Assembly: GCA_963741305.1 (NCBI GenBank) | Contig: CAVUHL010000003.1 | Coordinates: 5,704,001 to 5,768,000, forward strand | Origin: DATMER01 sp963741305 | Lineage (GTDB): Bacteria; Acidobacteriota; Thermoanaerobaculia; Multivoradales; UBA5704 | Direction of reading: 5' to 3' | DNA length: 64,000 nt | Shown: one piece after another, positions 15,414-24,573 of the stretch | Position numbering within the stretch: position 1 is the stretch's first letter | Layout: each line of letters begins with the position of its first letter | The notes under the pieces: generated by a model | The model's database searches: none | The model's input: the letters and a program-made list of their open reading frames with translations, nothing else | What the model was told of the DNA's origin: nothing | Translations under genes and position numbers: made by a program

Positions 15414-15434
15414 ACCCGGCGTCTCCGCCGGGTC
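15413..15434. terminator. Bidirectional hairpin terminator
   Basis: Perfect 9-bp stem GACCCGGCG / CGCCGGGTC with a TCTC loop, followed by TTTCC on the plus side. It lies 13 bp from the stop of the minus-strand CsgG-like gene. Confidence 0.6.
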
Positions 15435-15447
15435 TTTCCGGCTCTTC

Positions 15448-16074
15448 TTACAGGTCCGCTGCCTTGAGGCTGGCGGTGAGCTGCTGGATGACCGGCTTCA
15501 TGACCTTGTCGAACATCCGGTCGTCCTCGACGCCGCCGCCGAAGCCGCCGACGCTCACCTTGACGCTGCTCTCCTCGCCCGAAGCCTCGTCCGCCCAGGC
15601 GATCTCACCCGTCGAGGTGTCGATCAGGCGGGCGTTCACCGCGGCCACGAAGGTGCGCTTGCCCGCGTTGAAGCCGGGCAGACGGCCGACGCCCCGGCCG
15701 TGGCCGCCCTTGTCGGTCACGCCGTACTCGGTCACCGAGCCCGTCAGCAGGTAGTTGACACCCAGGAGCTTGCCGATCTTCACGGCCGAGCTCGGATCGA
15801 CGTCGCCGGAGAGGGTCAGGTTCTTCTCCTGCATCAGGGCCTGGAGCTGCTCGCGCTCCACCACCCGGAACTTGCCGCTCTTGACCAGCTCGGTCACGAA
15901 AACGTCCTGCATGGCTTCCGCGCCGCCGTGGTACCACCACTGATTATCGGCCTTGTTCTTGAACTCGATCACCGCGATGCGCGGCTTGGTCGACTTGTCC
16001 GCCGCTGAGGCAATCGATACGGCGAAAGCGCACAGCAGGGCGGCGCATAGGGCCAGGGACACGATCCGCTTCAT
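15448..16074 (-). CDS. CsgG-family outer-membrane/periplasmic protein
   Basis: 208 residues from the ATG at 16074 (MKRIVSLALCAALLCAFAVSIASAAD), chosen for its signal peptide and the AAGGAGAAA just upstream. Mature protein shows the CsgG pattern: KPRIAVIEFKNKAD, DVFVTELVKSGKFRVVEREQLQALMQEKNL, GKLLGVNYLLTGSVTEYG, ARLIDTSTGEIAWADEASGE. There is no lipobox Cys, unlike E. coli CsgG, so it may be soluble in the periplasm. No curli genes are nearby; the function is unknown. Confidence 0.88.
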   Translation of the reverse strand: MKRIVSLALCAALLCAFAVSIASAADKSTKPRIAVIEFKNKADNQWWYHGGAEAMQDVFVTELVKSGKFRVVEREQLQALMQEKNLTLSGDVDPSSAVKIGKLLGVNYLLTGSVTEYGVTDKGGHGRGVGRLPGFNAGKRTFVAAVNARLIDTSTGEIAWADEASGEESSVKVSVGGFGGGVEDDRMFDKVMKPVIQQLTASLKAADL

Positions 16075-16117
16075 GGTTTTCTCCTTCTTACCCAGATACA
16101 GTTCTAGAACGGATAGT

Positions 16118-18417
16118 CTAACCCGAAGTGGCCCTCGGTTTCCAGGCTCCCGCCTCCTCCGCCGCCTGGGCATCCATCACGCAGATCGCCGCCATGTTGA
16201 CGATGTCGCTCACCTCCAGCCCCGGCTGGAGCACGTGCACCGGCTTGTCCAACCCCAGCAGGATTGGCCCGATTGCCTCGGCGTTGGCCAGCCGCCAGAT
16301 CAGCTTGTAGGCGATGTTGGCCGACTGCAGCTCGGGGAAGATCAGGATGTTGGCCGGCCCCTTGAGCCGGCTCCAGGGGTAGCTCTCGTGCAGGATCCCC
16401 TCGAACACGGCCGTGTCGGCCTGCATCTCGCCGTCGATCTCCAGGTCCGGCGCCCTTTCGGTGACGATCTCCACCGCGCGCCGAACCTTCCGCGCTGCAG
16501 GGTGGGTGTTCGACCCGAAGTTCGAGAAGGAGAGCATGGCCACCCTCGGCACCACGCCAAAACGGCGGGCGAACTCCACGGTGAGCAGGGCGATCTCGGC
16601 AAGCTCCTCGGGGTCGGGGTTGATGTTGACCGTGGTGTCCGCGAGGAAGAACATCCGGTCCTGGAGGATCAGGATGTAGCAGCCCGAGACCTTCCGCACC
16701 CCTTCGCGCGTGTGCAGGATCTGGAGCGCCGGCCGGATGGTCTCGGGATAGGCCTGGGTGAGCCCCGAGATCAGGCCGTCCGCGTCCCCTACCTCGAGCA
16801 TCATGGTGCCGAAGTAGTTGCGCAGACGAAGACGCTTGCGCGCTTCCACGAGGGTCATGCCGTCGCGGCGCCGCATGCCGTGCAGCTTCTGCGCGTATTC
16901 CTCGAACTTGTCCGAGCTCTCGTTGTGGATGATGGTGACCTTGGACTCGGGCAGGTCCAGGTCGCGCATCTTGTCGACGATCACCTCGCGGCGCGCCAGC
17001 AGGATCGGGTGGGCGATCCCCTCGTCCACCAGGATCTTGGCGGCGCGCAGGATCTTGTCGTGCTCCCCCTCGGGGAAGACGATGCGCTTCGGATCGCGCT
17101 TGGCACGGTCGACGATGCCGCGCATCAGCTCCAGCCGGCGTGAGATGAGGTGCTCCAGCTGGCGGCGGTAGGCTTCGAAGTCCTCGATCGGGATGCGGGC
17201 CACGCCGCTCTCCATGGCCGCCCGGGCCACGGCTGGGGGCACGCGGAGGAGCACCCGGTAATCGAACGGCTTGGGGATCAGGTACTCGCGGCCGAAGCGC
17301 AGGTATTCGAGGCCGTAGGCCTTGAGCACCCCGTCTGGCACGTCTTCACGGGCCAATTCGGCCAGGGCGCGGACCGCGGCCAGCTCCATGGCGTCGTTGA
17401 TGTCGGTCGCCCGCACGTCGAGGGCGCCGCGGAAGATGAAGGGGAAGCCGAGCACGTTGTTGACCTGGTTGGGGTAATCGCTGCGGCCGGTGGCCACGAT
17501 CGCGTCCGGCCGGGCGGCGATGGCGTCTTCATACGGGATCTCGGGATCGGGGTTCGCCATGGCAAAGACGATGGGATTGGGGCCATGGCCCGGACCATGT
17601 CCGGGGTCATCACCCCGGCGACCGAGAGGCCGATGAAGACGTCCGCCCCCACGATCGCCTCGCCCAGGGTACGCGCCGGAGTGTCGGCCGCGAATACGGC
17701 CTTGTAGGAATCCATCTTCTCGGTCCGGCCCTGATAAACCACGCCGTGGCTGTCGCTGACGATGATGTTCTCCCGCCGCGCACCGAGCTTCTCGTAGAGG
17801 AGCGCGCAGGAGAGGGCCGCCGCGCCGGCCCCCGAGAAGACGATCTTGACCTCGCCGATCCGCTTGCCCGCGACTTCCAGGGCGTTCAGGAGCGCGGCGC
17901 CGGAGATGATTGCGGTGCCGTGCTGGTCGTCGTGGAAGACCGGGATGTTCATCTCGGCTTTGAGGCGGCGCTCGATCTCGAAGCAGTCCGGGGCCTTGAT
18001 GTCCTCCAGGTTGATCCCGCCGAAGGTCGGTTCCAGCAGCTTGACCGTGCGGATGAACTCCTCGACGTCCTCCGTGGCAATTTCCAGGTCGAACACGTCG
18101 ATGTCGGCGAAGCGCTTGAAGAGGACCCCCTTGCCTTCCATGACCGGCTTGCCGGCCAGGGCACCGATGTTGCCGAGTCCGAGCACCGCCGTGCCGTTGC
18201 TGATGACGCCCACCAGGTTGCCCTTGGCGGTGTACTCATAGGCGAGCAGCGGGTCCTTCTCGATCTCCTTGCAGGGCCAGGCGACTCCGGGGCTGTAGGC
18301 CAGGGAGAGGTCGACCTGGGTGGCGGTCGGCTTGGTTGGAACGACCTGGATCTTTCCCTTACGCCCCTTGACGTGGTATTCGAGGGCATCCTCACGGCTG
18401 ATCTTTTTCATCGTCAT
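16118..18417 (-). CDS. maeB: NADP-malic enzyme with phosphotransacetylase-like domain (MaeB), interrupted by a frameshift
   Basis: Two overlapping frames together give a complete MaeB of about 765 residues. From the ATG at 18417: malic N-domain (YHVKGRKGKIQVVP, LAYSPGVAWPCKEI, ISNGTAVLGLGNIG, VFHDDQHGTAIIS) and NAD(P)-binding core (VFSGAGAAALSCA). The frame is lost near 17580 and resumes in the next frame at FAMANPDPEIPYEDA, continuing through the PTA_PTB-like domain to 16118. The break is at a run of four G on the plus strand (17579-17582), where one more G would restore MAPNPIVFAMANP. Converts malate to pyruvate; the PTA-like domain is usually regulatory. Either a sequencing error or a recent null mutation. 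Confidence 0.9.
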
Positions 18418-18447
18418 GGCGGCCGGATCTTACCTAATAATCGCAGG

Positions 18448-19167
18448 ATGATCGTTGCGACGGACTCCTCTCACCACCGCCTGATCACCCAGCCCGACCA
18501 TGCCCGGTTCTCGGCGGAGCTGCTGTCCCTCTGGCGCGCACTTGCCGATCACCCGCGTAGGGACGAGCTGCTCTTCGCGGTGCGGGAGCACGACAACGGC
18601 TGGCGGGAGACCGACTCGGCCCCGCACTGCGACTCGGAGCGCGGCCGGCCGCACGATTTCATCAGCCTGCCGCAGGGGGAGAGGATCGAGCTCTGGCAGC
18701 GGGGCACGGCCCGCTTCGCCGGAGAGCGTCCCTATGCCTCGCTGCTGATTGTGCGGCATGCGATCCGGCTCCATCAGGAGCGCAAGGGGGAGGAGTGGCT
18801 GGCGTTCCGGGAGTACCTCGACGAGCTCTATCAGGGCTTGGCCGAGGAGGCCGGCGCTTCCGAAGAGGAGGTGGAGGCCGACTACCGCTGGCTCGACCTG
18901 GCCGACCTGATCTCCCTCGCGGTGTGCAACGGCTGGAGCGAACCGTTCGAACGCTACGGCTTCAGGGGACAGTTCCAGCCGCTGGGGGAGATGGCCACGC
19001 TCCGCTTGGATCCTTTCCCGCTGGCCGGGGCCACCGCGTTCCGCATCCCCTGCCGGCGGATCCCTGTCCGCGCCTATCGGGGGGATGCGGACCTGGGCGG
19101 CGAGCTGGCCGCCGCCCGCTGGCAGCAGCTCCCAGTCAGAGCCGCAGCATTCAGCCCTTGGCCTTGA
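18448..19167 (+). CDS. DUF3891 family protein
   Basis: 239 residues from the ATG at 18448. The family pattern is clear: HHRLITQPDHARFSAELLSLWR, FAVREHDNGWRETDSAP, QGERIELWQRGTARFAGERPYASLLIVRHAIRLH, ADLISLAVCNGW. Conserved His and Asp residues suggest an HD-like metal-binding helical fold, but no function is established. Divergent from maeB with only 30 bp between the starts, and its 3' end overlaps the convergent XRE gene by 17 bp. Confidence 0.85.
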   Translation: MIVATDSSHHRLITQPDHARFSAELLSLWRALADHPRRDELLFAVREHDNGWRETDSAPHCDSERGRPHDFISLPQGERIELWQRGTARFAGERPYASLLIVRHAIRLHQERKGEEWLAFREYLDELYQGLAEEAGASEEEVEADYRWLDLADLISLAVCNGWSEPFERYGFRGQFQPLGEMATLRLDPFPLAGATAFRIPCRRIPVRAYRGDADLGGELAAARWQQLPVRAAAFSPWP

Positions 19168-19615
19168 GGTCTTTCGGCGCGTTCATCCCCGTCAGGACGA
19201 CCTGCTCGAAGACCCGCCGGTAGAGCTGCAGCAGGTCGGCGAACACCCGGGTGAAGGCCTGGTCCGTGGGCTCCGAGAGCAGGGGGTGCCCTTTGAAAAT
19301 CGGCAGCGGGTAGACGGGCTCGTCGTCGAGGGAGAGCTCGGGGCCGGCCGCCTCTGCCCCCTTTCCGGCCCCTCGGTTGAGGTCGGCGGCGCGGCGGTCG
19401 ACCAGGTACAGCGTGTAGAAGAACTCGAAGTGACCGACCTCGAGCACGAGCAGGACTTTCTCCAGTGAATCGAGCTTGGGCAGCTCCTTGCCGTTCTCAT
19501 ATTTCGAGAGCTGGCTCTTGCCGATCCCGGCTTCCCGGGCCACCCAGGCCTGGCTCCTGCCCCTCAGCTCCCTCAGAAGGCTGAGGGTCCTCCCCAAGTT
19601 GACGAACATTCCCAT
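19151..19615 (-). CDS. XRE-family helix-turn-helix regulator
   Basis: 154 residues from the ATG at 19615 (MGMFVNLGRTLSLLRELRG). HTH_3 domain at about 5-62: LSLLRELRGRSQAWVAREAGIGKSQLSKYENGKELPKLDSLEKVLLVLEV. The C-terminal helical part has no recognised ligand domain. An in-frame extension upstream to 19675 crosses AT-rich promoter-like DNA and is not preferred. It resembles the regulator at 20941-21423 in domain layout, and both upstream regions carry TAAGT/ACTTA motifs. Confidence 0.85.
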   Translation of the reverse strand: MGMFVNLGRTLSLLRELRGRSQAWVAREAGIGKSQLSKYENGKELPKLDSLEKVLLVLEVGHFEFFYTLYLVDRRAADLNRGAGKGAEAAGPELSLDDEPVYPLPIFKGHPLLSEPTDQAFTRVFADLLQLYRRVFEQVVLTGMNAPKDLKAKG

Positions 19616-19791
19616 GCGGGAAATGTATCGGCAGGACGTGCGAGACGCAAGCCTAAGTTGTTGTTTATACGTCACTTATACCGAGAGGCTCGGAGGCCCG
19701 CCCGGCCACTTCTGGTCTCAGGGGAAGCGCGCGCTTGCTATGGAGACCAGGACGGGAACAAAACCATGCCGGAATCGGTCACGGCACGTGA

Positions 19792-20883
19792 TTAAAAGTT
19801 CCCGAGGACGGCGATGCCGGGAAAAGAGCAGATCTGCCCGGCTACCTCGATTTGCAGGCTCGGCCACCCGGGCGTGGCCGTGATCGCCTCCGCACCGTCA
19901 GCCACGATCCAGGTCTCCTCGACCTTGGTGCCGGTGACCGAAGGGTTCCAGGCGAACGCCTGGGGAGCCTGGACCATCTCTTCGGACGCGGGGCTCGCGA
20001 TCCAGTCGCGGGAGAGATAGCCGCAGGGCCCACCCTGGTGATGGAGGCGCTCCTCGCCTGGGTACCCGAGCTCCTCATAGGCCCGGGCCGCTACGGCGAA
20101 CAGCTCCCGGCCCGATGCCCCGGGGCGCGTCGCGGCGAGCAGGCGGGCGTTGACCTCGGCCGCGGCCCGGGTCCGTCTGCGGACGTCCTCCGGCACGGGA
20201 CCCGCCCAGACGATCCGGGTCAGGGCCACGATCAGGCCCTCCCGCCGGGCGCAGACCACGACCATGACGCCGTCCTTGTCCCAGCGATGGTCCGTTGGCG
20301 GCGGATGGCGGTAGCGGGCGAGCCGTTCGCCGGCTGCGACCAGCAGGACGATCGGGTCGGCCCCTAAGGCAGACATCGCCTCGGATGCGCGCCGGCCGAT
20401 CTCCCTCTCGGTCAGTCCAGGCTGAAGGCCGCGGCAGACCTCGCCCAGCGCCGCTCCGGCATCCCGGCCCAAGCCGCGGAAGCGCTCGGTCTCCTCGGCG
20501 GTCAGCCGGTACCGAAGCCGGGCAATGTCCTTTCCGTGTTCGGAAACATCGGATGCCACCGGGACGGGGCCAAGCAATTCGCTGGCGTCCGCTTGCTCGC
20601 CGGTCCAGGGCCGCTCGACCGGGACATACCCCTGGCCCGCCAGATCCTCTTCGAGGAACCGGCGCATCTCGATGTTGTTGGTCAGGAGGAATCGCCGGCC
20701 ATCCGCGGCGACCAGGACGGTGGCCACGCCCAATTCACCCGAGAGGTCGATCCCGCTCTCGCGCCCGGCGGTGATCCAGGCGAAGTTGGGCCGCTTGGAG
20801 AGGAGCACGCCCCCGAGGCGCCGCTCCTCCATCCAGCGCACCAGCCGCTCAGTCTTCTCGTCGATTTCGGTGCTCATGGACAT
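19792..20883 (-). CDS. M24 (pita-bread) peptidase homologue lacking usual metal ligands
   Basis: 363 residues (ATG at 20883 or 20877). N-terminal creatinase-like domain (ERLVRWMEERRLGGVLLSKRPNFAWITAG) and C-terminal pita-bread domain (LTEREIGRRASEAMSALGADPIVLLVAAGERLARYRHPPPTDHRW). In metallo-members the second domain has D-x-G...D-x-TRT; here the stretch is VMVVVCARREGLIVALTRIVW, with both Asp replaced, and the HGxGH motif reads HHQGGPCGY. It may be a metal-free creatinase/prolidase-like hydrolase or a non-enzymatic relative. Downstream of, and on the same strand as, the XRE gene at 20941. Confidence 0.82.
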   Translation of the reverse strand: MSMSTEIDEKTERLVRWMEERRLGGVLLSKRPNFAWITAGRESGIDLSGELGVATVLVAADGRRFLLTNNIEMRRFLEEDLAGQGYVPVERPWTGEQADASELLGPVPVASDVSEHGKDIARLRYRLTAEETERFRGLGRDAGAALGEVCRGLQPGLTEREIGRRASEAMSALGADPIVLLVAAGERLARYRHPPPTDHRWDKDGVMVVVCARREGLIVALTRIVWAGPVPEDVRRRTRAAAEVNARLLAATRPGASGRELFAVAARAYEELGYPGEERLHHQGGPCGYLSRDWIASPASEEMVQAPQAFAWNPSVTGTKVEETWIVADGAEAITATPGWPSLQIEVAGQICSFPGIAVLGNF

Positions 20884-20885
20884 CC

Positions 20886-20946
20886 GTATAGGGGCACCCC
20901 TCGTGGGTGCCCTCCGGAAGGGCGGCCACAAGAGCCGCCCCTACGG
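20886..20946. repeat. REP-like double hairpin repeat
   Basis: GTATAGGGGCACCCCTCG followed by TGGGTGCCC forms one hairpin, and GGGCGGCCACAAGAGCCGCCC a second, ending CCTACGG. This is a common type of dispersed repeat (AGGGGC...GCCCCTAC) in high-GC bacteria. It sits between the M24 start and the end of the XRE gene and overlaps the last codons of the latter. Confidence 0.65.
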
Positions 20947-21423
20947 CCGCTTCCTCTTCCTTGGTGCGGGAGTTGGAGCAGGCGGCGCATCCTCCGGCGG
21001 GTTCTTCGGCACCACCCGGAAGAGGACCACCACGTCACCGATCTCAACCGCTCCCTGCGCGACCGGCTTCGGTCCATGGAAAGTGGTCTGCACGAAGGAT
21101 TCCACCTTGCCGAGGACTTCCCTGATCTCCTCCGGCCAGCGGCCGGCGAGGACCTTCTCATGGGGCTCGGGCACGGTGGCGCGCTCATTGGCGAGCGCCT
21201 CGGCCTCGACCAGGTCGTACCTGCGGAAGAACTCGCGCCGGGTCACTCCCTGGGAGGCGAGGATCTTCGACAGCGTGCCGAGGGTCGCCTCCTGCTTGCC
21301 GTTCTCGATGCGGGAGAGCTGGCCACGGCCAAGCCCGGCCTCCTCCCCGAGCTGCTCCAGGGTCTTGCCCTTCTCCTTCCGCAAGCGGCGGAGCGTCTCC
21401 CCGACGAGGTCGAATTGGTCCAC
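20941..21423 (-). CDS. XRE-family helix-turn-helix regulator
   Basis: 160 residues. HTH domain at about 7-62: VGETLRRLRKEKGKTLEQLGEEAGLGRGQLSRIENGKQEATLGTLSKILASQG. The middle part (FFRRYDLVEAEALANE..PEEIREVLGKVESFVQTTFH) is helical; the last 30 residues are Pro/Lys/Arg-rich (PPEDAPPAPTPAPRKRKRP) and partly encoded by a REP-like repeat. It precedes the M24 gene by 57 bp on the same strand, so the two are probably co-transcribed. Confidence 0.87.
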   Translation of the reverse strand: MDQFDLVGETLRRLRKEKGKTLEQLGEEAGLGRGQLSRIENGKQEATLGTLSKILASQGVTRREFFRRYDLVEAEALANERATVPEPHEKVLAGRWPEEIREVLGKVESFVQTTFHGPKPVAQGAVEIGDVVVLFRVVPKNPPEDAPPAPTPAPRKRKRP

Positions 21424-21684
21424 GCGGGAAATCTAGCCGGAGCCGTTGTACTTATCAAGCGTAAGTCATTTCCGGTGAGTGGTTTGCAAACGGAACACAA
21501 GTTCCCTCAGACGGTGAGATGTTTTCTCCGGCAAGCATGCCGGACGGCACCGAGGGTACCGATTCCGGGAAAAACCGTTGCCCCAGGGAGCCGGAGCGCG
21601 CACGAGGATTCCCCGTTGTCATCCCCCGGTTCCTTGCGTTACCCTGGGCCAAATGCCGGAGATGCAGGAGGGAGAGCCTCTCTG

Positions 21685-21807
21685 ATGGACGGAAGTGAGG
21701 GCAGGGGCAAGAGCTTCGAGACCTTCTTCACGGCCATGATCGTCATGGGACTGGCGGGGCTCGGGTTCTCGGTGATGGCGTTCCTGCAGGCAGGGGCCAT
21801 CGGCTAA
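21685..21807 (+). CDS. Small single-pass membrane protein
   Basis: 40 residues: a charged N-terminus (MDGSEGRGKSFETFF) then one hydrophobic helix (TAMIVMGLAGLGFSVMAFLQ). AGGAGGGA about 12 nt upstream supports translation. Its stop overlaps the convergent DUF748 stop by 4 bp. No family recognised; a real but unassigned small protein is likely. Confidence 0.55.
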   Translation: MDGSEGRGKSFETFFTAMIVMGLAGLGFSVMAFLQAGAIG

Positions 21808-23426
21808 CGCTTTTTTCCCGCCGCCTCATACTCCCGCTCGAACCCGGGCAGGATGGCCCTCACGAACGCGTTCGAGACCAGGCGGACGATGATCGGCCAG
21901 GTGCCGGTGTTGGGGTCCTCGATCGTGCCCGAGATGTCCGCGACCGTGGCGACCTGATCGCGCGGCTCGTTCTCCAAGACGTGGGAGAGCCCGCCGACGA
22001 TCTTCTCGTAGAGCTTCTTGAGCACCGGCTTCTTCTTGTCCTGCTCGCGGCTGTAGACCTTGACGTCCTTGAACAGCGGCTTGACGTAGCCGTCGATGCG
22101 GCTGTTGCGCACCTTCACCTCGGAGTAGACCGAGAAGGTGCCCGAGACCACGTCGAACTTGCCGTAGGCGAGCAGGAGCTCGTTGATCGACGGCAGGCTC
22201 GCGCCTTCGATCTGGGCCGTGATGGTGAAGTCCGGCCCTTTCTTGTCGTCGCGGAAGGTGGCGTGGCCGCTCAAGGCACCGCTGCCCATGAACTTCCCGG
22301 TGACGACCGCCTTGGCCGGCCCCTTGCGGAAACCGCTGGAAATGTTCGTCACGGTGAAGTCCGTGTCGTCGACGAAGACACGGAAACGCCGGTCCTTCGC
22401 CCAGCTGATCAGGCCGATCCGGCCGTCCTCGACCTCGACGCGGTCGATCCGCACCGGCACCTCGGGCGCCGGGTCCTCGGAAGCCTCCTCGATCTTCTCG
22501 TCTGCCGTAGTAGTACCCGGGCTGTGGGTGTAGTCGAGCCGGAGCTTGCGGACGGTGACATCGGCGATGTGGACGTCCTTGTGCTTCGGGCCGTACTCGA
22601 AGTCCCCATGAGAGGACAGGGCACCATCGCGAATGGTCAGGTTGGCCCGGCTGCCGAACTGCCGCAGGCGTTCGAGGGGGACGTTCTCGACCCGGTATTT
22701 CGCCTGGAACGCCGGGAACGGCTCGGCCAGGAAGTTGGCATGGCCTTCGAGGACGCCGCGGCCGGTCTTGAAGATCACGCCGTCCGAGTGGATCGAGGAC
22801 GGATAGACGCGGTCCGGCGAGTGAATGTTGCGGACGTTCGCCGCCGTGAAGTTCCAGCGCGAGATCTGGAGGGGGTACTCGGGATCCTCGTCGATATAGA
22901 CGAGGTCGCCGTTGCGCACCTTGATCATGTTGAACTTGAGCGGGTAGATCGACTCCAGGGCCTGCTGCCATCCGCGGTCCTCGATCTCGACCTCGTCCCG
23001 GTCCTCCTTGCGGAGCTGTGCCAGATTGACATGCACGCGGGGCTGCTCGAACACGGCATCGGCCACGAGATGGCCGCGCAGGATCTCCCGCCACTCGACG
23101 CTCGCGGTCAGGCGGGGCAGGTCCGCGACCGGCGGCTTGGGATTGCCCTGCTGACGGATGAGGAGCTGCTCCAGGGTGAGCGACAGCCCGAAGGGGCTCA
23201 GATGAGCGTGCCCGATCGTGACGGTGTAGCCCTTGAGCCGCTGGTTGATCTTCGCTTCGAGGGTCCGCCGGAGGTACTCGTCGAAGTGCCTGGCGATGAA
23301 GAAGGCCAGCAGGGCGAGGCTCGCGATGAGCACGACCCAGAGCAGCTTGCGCTGCCCGCGAGGCTGGCTCTCCTGGGGTGCTTCTGGCTCTGGAGGCCGG
23401 TGTCTCTCCTTGGGTAGAACTGCCAT
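21804..23426 (-). CDS. DUF748/AsmA-like envelope protein
   Basis: 540 residues from the ATG at 23426, with GGGAGG a few bases upstream; in-frame GTG/TTG codons up to 23456 are less likely starts. One membrane helix near residues 27-47 (LLWVVLIASLALLAFFIARHF), then a long periplasmic beta-rich region typical of DUF748 and AsmA (HAHLSPFGLSLTLEQLLIRQ, ASVEWREILRGHLVADAVFEQPRVHVNLAQL, ALSGHATFRDDKKGPDFTITAQIEG). Such proteins are thought to bridge the envelope and carry lipids. Divergent from truC. Confidence 0.85.
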   Translation of the reverse strand: MAVLPKERHRPPEPEAPQESQPRGQRKLLWVVLIASLALLAFFIARHFDEYLRRTLEAKINQRLKGYTVTIGHAHLSPFGLSLTLEQLLIRQQGNPKPPVADLPRLTASVEWREILRGHLVADAVFEQPRVHVNLAQLRKEDRDEVEIEDRGWQQALESIYPLKFNMIKVRNGDLVYIDEDPEYPLQISRWNFTAANVRNIHSPDRVYPSSIHSDGVIFKTGRGVLEGHANFLAEPFPAFQAKYRVENVPLERLRQFGSRANLTIRDGALSSHGDFEYGPKHKDVHIADVTVRKLRLDYTHSPGTTTADEKIEEASEDPAPEVPVRIDRVEVEDGRIGLISWAKDRRFRVFVDDTDFTVTNISSGFRKGPAKAVVTGKFMGSGALSGHATFRDDKKGPDFTITAQIEGASLPSINELLLAYGKFDVVSGTFSVYSEVKVRNSRIDGYVKPLFKDVKVYSREQDKKKPVLKKLYEKIVGGLSHVLENEPRDQVATVADISGTIEDPNTGTWPIIVRLVSNAFVRAILPGFEREYEAAGKKR

Positions 23427-23458
23427 ACTGCCTCCCAAGCCAGGGATTTGCACCAACC

Positions 23459-24127
23459 ATGCCCGCCCCCATCCTCCGCCTCCTCCACCAGGACAGCGCG
23501 CTCGTCGCCGTGGACAAACCCTCGGGCATGGCGGTCCACCGCGGGTGGTCCCAGGAGAGGTACGCGGTCCTCCAGGTTCTGCGGGATCAGCTCGGCCGCC
23601 ACGTCTATCCCGTCCACCGCCTGGACCGGAGCACCAGCGGCGCGCTCGTTCTCGCCCTCGATCCGGGGACGGCCCGCTCGCTCCAGGAACAGTTCGAGGC
23701 CGGCGAGGTGCGCAAGCGGTACCTCGCGCTCGTACGGGGCATTCCTCCTGAAGCGGGGATCATCGACCATCCCATCCCCCGCGCTCCGGACGGGCCCCGG
23801 GTACCCGCGGTCACCGAGTTCCGGCGGCTGGGCACGTTCGAGCGCTACTCGCTGCTGGAGGTCATTCCCCGCACCGGGCGGCTGCACCAGATCCGCCGCC
23901 ATCTGAAGCACATCAGCCATCCGCTGATCGGCGACGTGCGCTACGGCAAGGGGGAGCACAACCGGCTCTTCCGCGAGCGCTTCGGACTCCACCGCCTCGC
24001 CCTTCACGCGCTGGAGCTGCGGCTGGCGGATCTTCGCTTCCTCGCTCCTGTTCCCGAAGATCTGGCCGGGCCACTACGTGCCATGGATATAGACTCAGCG
24101 TCATGGCAAAACGATATTGGCTCATGA
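23459..24127 (+). CDS. truC: tRNA pseudouridine synthase, TruC-like (RluA family)
   Basis: 222 residues from the ATG at 23459. RluA-family catalytic motif HRLDRSTSG with Asp56. Detailed similarity to E. coli TruC, which modifies U65 of tRNA(Ile) and tRNA(Asp): LVAVDKPSGMAVHRGW, VLRDQLGRHVYPVHRLDR, RTGRLHQIRRHLKHISHPLIGDVRYG, FGLHRLALHALEL. Its length is slightly short compared with E. coli TruC. The 3' end overlaps the EVE gene by 25 bp, so the next two genes probably belong to the same operon. Confidence 0.88.
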   Translation: MPAPILRLLHQDSALVAVDKPSGMAVHRGWSQERYAVLQVLRDQLGRHVYPVHRLDRSTSGALVLALDPGTARSLQEQFEAGEVRKRYLALVRGIPPEAGIIDHPIPRAPDGPRVPAVTEFRRLGTFERYSLLEVIPRTGRLHQIRRHLKHISHPLIGDVRYGKGEHNRLFRERFGLHRLALHALELRLADLRFLAPVPEDLAGPLRAMDIDSASWQNDIGS

Positions 24128-24573
24128 AGTGCGAGCCCGAGGCGTACACGATCGAGGATCTGGAGAGGGACGGCACGACCACCTGGGAGGGTGTCCGCAA
24201 CTTCCAGGCGCGCAACTCGATGCGGGACGACATGAAGAAGGGCGACGGCGTCCTCTTCTATGCCTCGAACGCCGAACCCTCGGGAGTCTCGGGGGTGGCG
24301 GAGATCTCGAAGCCGGGCTATCCCGACCCCTATTCCTTCCAGGAAGGGCACAAGTACCACGACCCCAAGAGCGATCCGGACAACCCCACCTGGTACATGG
24401 TGGACATCCGCTTCGCCGAGCGCTTCCCCGAAATCATCCCGCTCTCGACCCTCAAGGAGACCCTCGGCCTCGAAAAGATGGTGGTCAACCAGAAGGGCTC
24501 GCGCCTCTCGGTCCAGCCAGTCACCAAGCAGGAGTTCGAGATCGTAAAGCGGCTTGGAAGGAAGAAGAGATGA
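24103..24573 (+). CDS. EVE-domain protein
   Basis: 156 residues, a single EVE domain (PUA-like fold): RYWLMKCEPEAYTIEDLERDGTTTWEGVRNFQARNSMRDDMKKGDGVLFYAS, GVSGVAEISKPGYPDP, then LGLEKMVVNQKGSRLSVQPVTKQEFEIV. EVE proteins bind modified bases in DNA or RNA. Overlaps truC by 25 bp and the CPXCG gene by an ATGA; linkage with a pseudouridine synthase fits a link to RNA modification, though that is inference. Confidence 0.94.
   Translation: MAKRYWLMKCEPEAYTIEDLERDGTTTWEGVRNFQARNSMRDDMKKGDGVLFYASNAEPSGVSGVAEISKPGYPDPYSFQEGHKYHDPKSDPDNPTWYMVDIRFAERFPEIIPLSTLKETLGLEKMVVNQKGSRLSVQPVTKQEFEIVKRLGRKKR

Noticed and set aside
17278..17560. Separate gene starting MANPDPEIPYEDA downstream of a complete malic enzyme
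   Set aside because: The sequence continues the malic-enzyme NAD-binding domain exactly; it is the second part of one frameshifted gene.
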